The position numbers were made by a program, and so were the translations under genes. A DNA stretch of 5,354 nucleotides from Deltaproteobacteria bacterium (GTDB taxonomy: Bacteria > Desulfobacterota > Desulfobacteria > Desulfobacterales > Desulfobacteraceae): NCBI GenBank assembly GCA_003647385.1, contig QMMT01000187.1, positions 1-5,354 of the forward strand, written 5' to 3'. The stretch's first letter is position 1. The number at the start of each line of letters is the position of its first letter. Below, one piece after another: positions 1-5,354 of this stretch. The notes beneath the pieces were generated by a model that made no database searches, was not told the origin of the DNA, and was given only the letters and a program-made list of their open reading frames with translations.

Positions 1-4
1 ATAA

Positions 5-3000
5 ATGATTGAGTTAGCAAAACTCTTTGTGAATATAGTTAAATCTTTTGTGAATCTGATAAATAAATTATTTTCAATCCATATCGAAATCGGAAAATCC
101 ATAAAACAGACAAAAAATAATTGTATCATATTCTTCCCAAATCTTCCCAATACTATATCCTGCGGCATTTCAGCATTTGTTGCATTTAAGGGAAGCCGCA
201 CCCCGCAGCATCTTGATTTAACCCCTGTCCAGGAGATGGTCCTTTCTTTAAAAACAAAAAGTTTGTCGTCTGATGTTTTGTCTATCCGGGATGACTTCCC
301 CGGCAGTGATGATCTTCTGGATACTTTACTGGAAAATTGCCAGGCTTTTAAACAGGAACATATTTTTTCCGATCTTTTTTTTAACAAAGAAAAAAGAGAG
401 GCACTCTTATCTCTTTCAAAAACAATCGACCAATTAATACAGGATCAGACATCAGCATTTAAAAAAGAACTTGCAAACCTTTCTTCGGCAGATGTTGATA
501 TAATTTCCCCGCGTCTTGAAAAACTCCATGATATTGGCTGGTGCCTTAAAAAAGAGATCCTGGATAATATCACTGCTATCAGCGATCTTGCCATTGGTCT
601 TAAACGTTCCGACAACGCTTCCGGACTAAAGATATTTAAAAGAATTAATGCCGTATTAAACAGTATTGACCGGCTTGAAGTCAGGGGAAGAGATTCAGCC
701 GGAATTTCAGTTATATTTACCTTTACTAAACAAGAATTTGAAAATTTCAGAGAAGGATTAATTAAGGCCGGGCTATCGGAAAGGCTAAAACAGAGAACAA
801 ACCACCTGGTATTGACCAATAACAGCCTTACCATCAATGATACATATCCTGAAAACGACACGCATTTTGTCACCATTTCTTTTATCTATAAATTTGCTGC
901 GGAAATCGGTGCACTTGGCGACAATGTCACCTTTATTCGAAGCCAGATTAAGAATGATCACATGCTGCAATTACTTTCAAATTATGAATTTATTGCAAAT
1001 TCCGTATCTGCTCACACTCGATGGGCCTCTGTGGGAGATATTACCATGGCCAATTGCCACCCTCAGGACAACACGCCTACAGACAGAGAAATCGGAAAAA
1101 GCGGCATCATTCATGTCTGCCTGAATGGAGATATTGACAATTATCTTGAATTAAAGACTGAGTATGAAGCACAATATGATAAGATTCATGAGGATATTAA
1201 TACGGATACCAAGCTGATCCCGCTCCAGATCGAACACTACCTGAAACTCAACCACTCCATTGAAGAGGCCTTCAGGTTGGCTGTCAATGATTTTGAGGGG
1301 TCTCATGCCATCAGCATGCACTCCAATCTGGCACCTGGAAAACTGTTTTTAGCCCAGAAAGGAAGTGGTCAGGCGATTTTTGTCGGCATTGCCAGGGATC
1401 ACTATATCGCAGCATCAGAGCTCTATGGCATTGTTGAAGAAACTCAGGATTACATCAAACTCAATGGAGAAAACAAAGGGCAGATTGTTATCTTAGATCA
1501 GAATTCGACTGGCGGTATTGCAGGGATTCAATCCTTTTATTATGATAATACCCCGATTGCCATAGAGGACGATCAAATACTCAACAGCCAGATTACATCA
1601 AGGGATATTGACCGACAAAATTTCCCCCACTATTTTTTAAAAGAAATTTCAGAATCCCCGGGTTCGGTTGAAAAAACCCTGGAAAACAAATTCAAAGTGT
1701 CCACGGAATCGAATCTGTTTACCACCAGTCTGGATGAAACAGTCATTCCAAAGTTTTTGGAAGATGATTTCAGGAACAACAAAATAAAAAAAGTCTGCTT
1801 TATTGGCCAGGGAACTGCCGGAATTGCAGCCCAGGGTTGTGCTGACCTGTTAAATTTCTATCTGGGGGATATTGATATCGATATCCGGGCATTAAAATCC
1901 TCAGAACTCTCAGGGTTCAGTATTGTTGAAGGAGAAAATGCGGAAAACTCCATGGCCAACACCCTTGTTGTAGCCATCAGCCAGTCCGGCACCACAACTG
2001 ATACCAACCGGACCGTTGACATGGCAAAGGCATGTGGCGCCAAAACTCTGGCTATTGTAAACAGGAGAGATTCTGATCTGACCTTTAAAACCGACGGTGT
2101 ATTCTACACCAGTTCCGGCCGGGATATTGAAATGTCTGTGGCATCCACAAAAGCATTTTATTCACAAATCACGGCAGGGGCTATTTTAGGTCTTCACATC
2201 GCCCACATTGTTCAAACAAGATCAAGTGGTTTTATTACAGAACAGATCAATGAAATTATGGGCCTGCCGGATAAAATGAGAACCATACTTGGGATGAAAG
2301 ATCAAATCAAAGATTCAGCCTTCAGGCTCGCCGTCTCAAAAGACTATTGGGCCACGGTTGGATCAGGATCAAACAAAACCTCAGCCGATGAGATCAGGAT
2401 CAAACTCAGTGAGCTTTGCTACAAAACCATTTCGTCCGATTTTATTGAAGACAAAAAACATATTGATCTCTCCTCTGAACCATTAATCATTATTTGCGCT
2501 GCCGGCACAAGGGAAAGCGTACTGGGAGATATTATAAAAGATACAGCCATCTTCCATGCACACAAAGCAACCCCTGTGGTGATCACCACTATTGGCGAAG
2601 ACAGATTTGATCTCTACGCAAAGGATGTATTTAAAATCCCTGAAACAAAAGAACATTTTGCACCGATTCTTAATACGCTTGTAGGACATATCTGGGGGTA
2701 TTATGCTGCCCTTGCCATTAACGAGGCTTCCAGGTTTATGTATGAAGGAAGACTTGAAGTCCAGGATGTTTTAGATGAATACACCACCATGGGCCATGAT
2801 GTGTATGAAGTCCTCTTAGAAAAACGATTCCGGGAAACCATTGCACAGTTTTATAATAAATTTTCAAAAAAACGGCGGCAGGGCGGTTTTCCTGCAGCCA
2901 TGGGACTTGATAATGTTGCCAATCTCACCCTGCTTTTAAAATACCTGTCCGGCAGGCTGCCGGTATCTGACTTTGAGATTGATTTTGAAACAAAGGGCAC

Positions 3001-3724
3001 ACCCTCCAACATGTTAGATACCTTTTTTGATAACATTGGTCAGGCCATTAACACCATGGCAAGGCCGGTTGATGCCATCAAGCACCAGGCCAAAACCGTA
3101 ACAGTGGGTACCAGCAGGATCAGTGAAAAATTTGAAGGTCTTGTCTTTGATGAGCTGTCTGCCAATGACATTCAGATTTCCCAGATTACCAACAAAAACG
3201 TCATTGTCATTAAAAACCTCCAGGAAGTTGTTTCCAAGGTCAACGGGGCCTTTCTATACCAAATTTCAGGCCTGAATCTTTTAGGCGAAGTCACCCGGGA
3301 GACCAAGATTAAACTCATCAACAAAACAGGCGCGTTAAAAGATGAACATTCAAGGGTGGAAACAGACCCCAGGCTTAAAGGAACCAAAAATATCATTGTG
3401 AGAGAAGGAAATGTTTATATTGGGAAAGGCAGAAAAGACAATAAGAATATCCTGGTAATTCCCTGCATTTCTTCAAATCCTGCCACACCCAACATTATTG
3501 AGTATATCCTTTCTTTAAATATCAACTTCAAGACATCTAAAGATTTGCCGCTTTTGAAAAAGATCAAAGCCCTGGGCGGCAAATACAACAGGCTCAAAGA
3601 CTGGATTCTTGAAAGTGACAGCATTCAATGGGATGACAAATATCTTAACCTTTTGGAAGTTGAATCCCTGTTTGGAGATACTGCAGAAAAAGTAGTTGAA
3701 AAACTAATTAATAAGATTCATTAG
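5..3724 (+). CDS. Giant GlmS-like glutamine amidotransferase / double-SIS phosphosugar isomerase
   Basis: GlmS makes glucosamine 6-phosphate from fructose 6-phosphate and glutamine in the cytoplasm, the first step towards UDP-GlcNAc; this 1239-residue protein carries every core block of that family, whose usual size is about 610. Seen: class II amidotransferase motifs SCGI (Cys53), RGRDSAG (227-233), AHTRW (336-340), NCHP (350-353), LNG (Asn374-Gly375) and NTDT (Asp401); SIS1 with GQGTAG (601-606), SQSGTTTDT (659-667) and SVASTKAF (711-718, Glu709 before it); SIS2 with GSGSN (786-790), KLSE (Lys800, Glu803) and His819. A GlmS-like tail, QAKTVTVG (Lys1030), follows about 110 extra residues, and about 200 unrecognised residues end the protein. 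A helical insertion (about 64-205) splits the amidotransferase domain. Start: the only ATG upstream of Cys53 is at 5, directly after an in-frame TAA at 2-4; GTG codons at 29 and 50 are alternatives, and the ribosome site is outside the window. Substrate is inferred; a divergent aminosugar synthase is possible. Confidence 0.9.
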   Translation: MIELAKLFVNIVKSFVNLINKLFSIHIEIGKSIKQTKNNCIIFFPNLPNTISCGISAFVAFKGSRTPQHLDLTPVQEMVLSLKTKSLSSDVLSIRDDFPGSDDLLDTLLENCQAFKQEHIFSDLFFNKEKREALLSLSKTIDQLIQDQTSAFKKELANLSSADVDIISPRLEKLHDIGWCLKKEILDNITAISDLAIGLKRSDNASGLKIFKRINAVLNSIDRLEVRGRDSAGISVIFTFTKQEFENFREGLIKAGLSERLKQRTNHLVLTNNSLTINDTYPENDTHFVTISFIYKFAAEIGALGDNVTFIRSQIKNDHMLQLLSNYEFIANSVSAHTRWASVGDITMANCHPQDNTPTDREIGKSGIIHVCLNGDIDNYLELKTEYEAQYDKIHEDINTDTKLIPLQIEHYLKLNHSIEEAFRLAVNDFEGSHAISMHSNLAPGKLFLAQKGSGQAIFVGIARDHYIAASELYGIVEETQDYIKLNGENKGQIVILDQNSTGGIAGIQSFYYDNTPIAIEDDQILNSQITSRDIDRQNFPHYFLKEISESPGSVEKTLENKFKVSTESNLFTTSLDETVIPKFLEDDFRNNKIKKVCFIGQGTAGIAAQGCADLLNFYLGDIDIDIRALKSSELSGFSIVEGENAENSMANTLVVAISQSGTTTDTNRTVDMAKACGAKTLAIVNRRDSDLTFKTDGVFYTSSGRDIEMSVASTKAFYSQITAGAILGLHIAHIVQTRSSGFITEQINEIMGLPDKMRTILGMKDQIKDSAFRLAVSKDYWATVGSGSNKTSADEIRIKLSELCYKTISSDFIEDKKHIDLSSEPLIIICAAGTRESVLGDIIKDTAIFHAHKATPVVITTIGEDRFDLYAKDVFKIPETKEHFAPILNTLVGHIWGYYAALAINEASRFMYEGRLEVQDVLDEYTTMGHDVYEVLLEKRFRETIAQFYNKFSKKRRQGGFPAAMGLDNVANLTLLLKYLSGRLPVSDFEIDFETKGTPSNMLDTFFDNIGQAINTMARPVDAIKHQAKTVTVGTSRISEKFEGLVFDELSANDIQISQITNKNVIVIKNLQEVVSKVNGAFLYQISGLNLLGEVTRETKIKLINKTGALKDEHSRVETDPRLKGTKNIIVREGNVYIGKGRKDNKNILVIPCISSNPATPNIIEYILSLNINFKTSKDLPLLKKIKALGGKYNRLKDWILESDSIQWDDKYLNLLEVESLFGDTAEKVVEKLINKIH
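26..55 (+). repeat. Imperfect 21-base direct repeat in the 5' end of the GlmS-like gene
   Basis: TTTGTGAAT occurs at 26-34 and again at 47-55, a period of 21 bases or 7 codons. In protein this gives FVN at residues 8-10 and 15-17, inside a hydrophobic/basic stretch (residues 4-23) that would form an amphipathic helix. The 21-base period also equals two helical turns of DNA, so the stretch could instead be a regulatory site if translation begins later. Either reading is inference; the repeat is short. Confidence 0.4.
132..150 (+). repeat. Short tandem repeat just before the candidate catalytic cysteine codon
   Basis: TCTTCCCAA occurs at 132-140 and 142-150, a 10-base period in the 30 bases before the Cys53 codon at 161-163. 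The period is not a multiple of three, so the copies are read in different frames (FFPN then LPN). It lies in the AT-rich extension and may be a chance slippage product. Confidence 0.35.
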
Positions 3725-3731
3725 ACACCTG

Positions 3732-4862
3732 ATGCCTGACTATAAAAAAGAACTGATGTATTCCTATCTCATCGTTCTGACCATCTGTTCTACAGCAGGA
3801 CTCCAGTGCTGGCTGACCCTTTTTGATAATTTCAGCGTTAACATTGTCGGACTTGAAGGAAAACATATCGGTCTTTTGCAGTCTGTCCGCGAAATACCGG
3901 GATTTCTGGCACTGCTGGTCACCTATGTAATTTTGATCATTAAAGAGCACAGGTTGTCAGCACTCTCCATTATCATCCTTGGAGCAGGTCTTTTAGTAAC
4001 CGGGCTTTTACCCAGTTTTTACGGCCTTATTTTTACAACCCTGGTCATGAGTTTCGGGTTCCACTATTATGAAACAACCAAACAGTCTCTTACACTTCAG
4101 TATTTTGACAAACTAACCTCCCCCATTGTTCTCAGTGCACAAAGAAGTTATGCAGCAGCTGCCAGCATAGTCGTCAGTATTATTATATTTGTGATCGCTC
4201 CTTTCTTAAGTTATAAAGTCATGTATATCCTCTTTGGCGGCCTGATCGTAGCCTGCGGTATCTGGGCCATCACAAAAAATCCTGAAAGAAAAGACATCCT
4301 TCCCCAGAAAAAAAAACTGGTACTCAAAAAACGTTACTGGCTCTATTATTTTTTAACCTTCATGGCCGGGGCTCGAAGACAGATCTTTATGGCCTTTGCC
4401 GTATTTTTGCTGGTAAAAAAGTTTGGATTCTCCGTTCAGTATATCACCCTGCTTTTCCTGATAAACAATGTGATCAATTTTTTTATCAATCCTTTAATCG
4501 GAAAATTTATTGTAAAATACGGTGAAAGAAAACTTCTTTCAATGGAGTACTTTTTTCTTATCCTAATTTTTATTTCCTATGCCTTTGTGGACTCAAAACT
4601 AATCGTCGGCGGTTTATATATCCTTGATCATATCTTTTTTAATTTTTCAACCGGCATCAGTACCTATTTCCATAAAATTGCAGACCCGAAGGATATTGCA
4701 TCCAGTGCAGCCGTAGGATTTACCATAAATCATATAGCAGCGGTGGTCCTGCCAGTCATTGGAGGCCTGCTGTGGATGGTCGATTATAAAATCCCGTTCC
4801 TGGCCGGGGCCTTTTTCAGCCTTATCTCCCTTTGCCTGGTCCAGTTTATCAGAACCGAATGA
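3732..4862 (+). CDS. Major facilitator superfamily (MFS) permease
   Basis: A 376-residue integral inner-membrane protein, probably a secondary transporter. By eye it has twelve hydrophobic segments, at about residues 10-30, 50-70, 74-94, 96-112, 138-158, 160-180, 203-228, 234-255, 270-286, 289-308, 325-348 and 354-373. These split into two six-helix halves joined by a basic cytoplasmic loop (181-201, NPERK...PQKKK), the MFS layout; 376 residues is compact for the family. GKFIVKYGERK (257-267), between helices 8 and 9, is a recognisable variant of MFS motif A; the first-half copy is not evident. Charged residues in or beside helices (Arg53-Glu54, Arg138, Arg215-Arg216, Asp299-His300) suggest a polar or anionic substrate, not identifiable from sequence. 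The ATG lies 7 bases after the GlmS-like stop with no clear Shine-Dalgarno, implying translational coupling; Met9 (3756) is an alternative start, also without a strong site. Confidence 0.85.
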   Translation: MPDYKKELMYSYLIVLTICSTAGLQCWLTLFDNFSVNIVGLEGKHIGLLQSVREIPGFLALLVTYVILIIKEHRLSALSIIILGAGLLVTGLLPSFYGLIFTTLVMSFGFHYYETTKQSLTLQYFDKLTSPIVLSAQRSYAAAASIVVSIIIFVIAPFLSYKVMYILFGGLIVACGIWAITKNPERKDILPQKKKLVLKKRYWLYYFLTFMAGARRQIFMAFAVFLLVKKFGFSVQYITLLFLINNVINFFINPLIGKFIVKYGERKLLSMEYFFLILIFISYAFVDSKLIVGGLYILDHIFFNFSTGISTYFHKIADPKDIASSAAVGFTINHIAAVVLPVIGGLLWMVDYKIPFLAGAFFSLISLCLVQFIRTE

Positions 4863-4863
4863 T

Positions 4864-4917
4864 AGGGACTCTGTGTTGAGTTATATTATTTCCCCAACTC
4901 CAGAGTCCTTAAATTTT
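4864..4917 (+). terminator. Hairpin between convergent genes, probable terminator of the two-gene unit
   Basis: GGACTCTG at 4866-4873 pairs exactly with CAGAGTCC at 4901-4908, extended outward by a G-U and an A-U pair (4864-4865 with 4909-4910). After a small internal bulge the stem continues as GTTG (4875-4878) with CAAC (4895-4898), leaving a 16-base loop. On the + strand it is followed by TTAAATTTT, a weak broken T-tract, starting one base or so after the permease stop codon. No T-run follows it on the - strand, so it looks directional, but it may still block transcription from the converging small gene. Confidence 0.65.
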
Positions 4918-4925
4918 GCATATCC

Positions 4926-5249
4926 CTAACTCATATCTCCAATTCTTGCCTTATTTATAATAAATCTGTTAATCTTGGCAGCACTAAGTTCAACTTTCCT
5001 ATCTTTCATTTCCTGGACAAGCTGATCTTTTTCTTTTTGAAGATAACTGATAATTTTTTCTGCATCTTTACCAATGTCTGACAGTATCTTGTATTCAGAA
5101 TCTGTAAGATACAGTCTTGCTTGATAAAAAGAAATCTTCTGTTCAATCTTGCTTCTATAAATACATTCAGATTTGTCACTGGCAAAAGCAGTTGACAAAG
5201 AAACAAGTCCCATAACAATAGATAAAGTGACAATAAATAATTTTTTCAT
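4926..5249 (-). CDS. Small exported helical protein of unknown function
   Basis: A 107-residue protein I do not recognise. Residues 1-23 form a standard Sec signal peptide: MKK, a hydrophobic core (LFIVTLSIVMGLVSL), then STAFA with a likely signal peptidase I cut after Ala23. There is no lipobox cysteine at the cut. The mature part, about 84 residues, is strongly charged and helix-favouring, with one cysteine (Cys29) and a probable coiled-coil or long-helix stretch around 55-95 rich in Lys/Glu. It probably resides in the periplasm. YLTDSEY (47-53) faintly recalls the LTxxQ region of Spy/CpxP-type chaperones, but the second copy and wider pattern are absent, so I do not assign that family. The start is firm: a consensus AGGAGG lies 5 bases upstream. 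It converges on the permease gene across a 63-base gap and is separately transcribed. Confidence 0.8.
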   Translation of the reverse strand: MKKLFIVTLSIVMGLVSLSTAFASDKSECIYRSKIEQKISFYQARLYLTDSEYKILSDIGKDAEKIISYLQKEKDQLVQEMKDRKVELSAAKINRFIINKARIGDMS

Positions 5250-5254
5250 TTCTT

Positions 5255-5260
5255 CCTCCT
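5255..5260 (-). promoter_or_regulatory. Consensus Shine-Dalgarno of the small exported protein
   Basis: AGGAGG on the - strand, separated by AAGAA from the ATG at 5247-5249. It fixes that start codon and contrasts with the absence of any good site before the permease gene. Confidence 0.8.
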
Positions 5261-5325
5261 GATTCTAACGGTTAACTATCATCTTAAAAAACATTTCATG
5301 TAAACTAAAGCTATCTATTTCTTAT

Positions 5326-5342
5326 TTCAACTTGCGTGCCAA
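5326..5342 (-). promoter_or_regulatory. Candidate sigma-54 (-24/-12) promoter of the small exported protein gene
   Basis: Reading the - strand, TTGGCACG (5342-5335), four bases CAAG, then TTGAA (5330-5326). The known sigma-54 consensus is YTGGCACG-N4-TTGCW: the -24 element matches fully, the spacing is exact and the -12 element differs by one base (A for C at 5327). Transcription would begin near 5315, giving a leader of about 66 bases. Sigma-54 promoters need an enhancer-bound AAA+ activator; its sites would lie beyond the window edge. An overlapping sigma-70 reading exists (TTGAAA at 5330-5325, 17 bases, TAGTTT) but its -10 matches only 3 of 6. Confidence 0.5.
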
Positions 5343-5354
5343 GCAGGTGAGAGA

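Noticed and set aside
1..160. glmS ribozyme or riboswitch in the 5' region
   Set aside because: Only four bases precede the ORF start, and no ribozyme-like conserved core was seen in the AT-rich stretch; a leader further upstream cannot be assessed.
445..876. 143-codon open frame on the - strand inside the GlmS-like gene
   Set aside because: Lies wholly within the amidotransferase-coding region whose + strand motifs are unmistakable; its translation shows no domain and no ribosome site was evident.
837..1124. 95-codon + strand frame inside the GlmS-like gene
   Set aside because: Covers the AHTRW and NCHP motif region, which is read in the main frame; an out-of-frame shadow.
1329..1345. TGGCACC followed by TGGAAAACT, considered as another -24/-12 promoter on the + strand
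   Set aside because: No TTGC-like -12 element at the right distance and it lies inside the coding region of the large gene.
3708..3950. 80-codon open frame on the - strand across the junction of the two + strand genes
   Set aside because: Overlaps the end of the GlmS-like gene and the first helices of the permease; composition is that of an antisense shadow.
5006..5233. Second open frame (75 codons) on the - strand inside the small exported protein gene
   Set aside because: The other frame has a consensus Shine-Dalgarno and a proper signal peptide; this one has neither.
5261..5325. Short palindromic bits around GTTAAC and TAACGGTTA (5266-5276) as an operator
   Set aside because: Too short and AT-rich to separate from chance; no second copy in the window.

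Overview
The window looks like chromosomal DNA of a Gram-negative anaerobe. A member of the Desulfobacterota (Desulfobacteraceae-like) is my best guess, from moderate G+C, protein style and a sigma-54-type promoter motif, but nothing here proves the taxon. It holds three genes I can support: two on the + strand that look co-transcribed, and one small gene converging on them from the - strand.

Bases 5-3724 encode a 1239-residue protein built around a complete glucosamine-6-phosphate synthase (GlmS) core, about twice the usual length. In order it has: an AT-rich N-terminal extension; a class II glutamine amidotransferase domain with candidate nucleophile Cys53 and a helical insertion of about 150 residues; two SIS (phosphosugar isomerase) domains; an insertion of about 110 residues; a segment resembling the GlmS catalytic C-tail (AKTVTVG, Lys1030); and about 200 further residues of unknown fold. 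Spacing of the isomerase residues Lys800, Glu803 and His819 matches E. coli GlmS exactly, so sugar isomerase chemistry is probably kept. The glutaminase half would need removal of a 37-52 residue leader to expose its cysteine.

Bases 3732-4862, starting 7 bases after the first stop codon, encode a 12-helix major facilitator permease. The close spacing suggests translational coupling and a shared physiological task, perhaps transport of an amino sugar or related product; the substrate cannot be read from sequence. A hairpin at 4864-4910 probably ends the two-gene unit.

Bases 4926-5249 (- strand) encode a 107-residue secreted helical protein of unknown function with a consensus Shine-Dalgarno. 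A near-consensus -24/-12 promoter lies upstream at 5326-5342, implying nitrogen-, stress- or activator-dependent control separate from the other two genes. Bases 5261-5354 otherwise hold no gene. The promoter of the first gene lies outside the window.

The most interesting content is the enlarged GlmS-like enzyme: possible propeptide, split catalytic tail and an extra C-terminal module.
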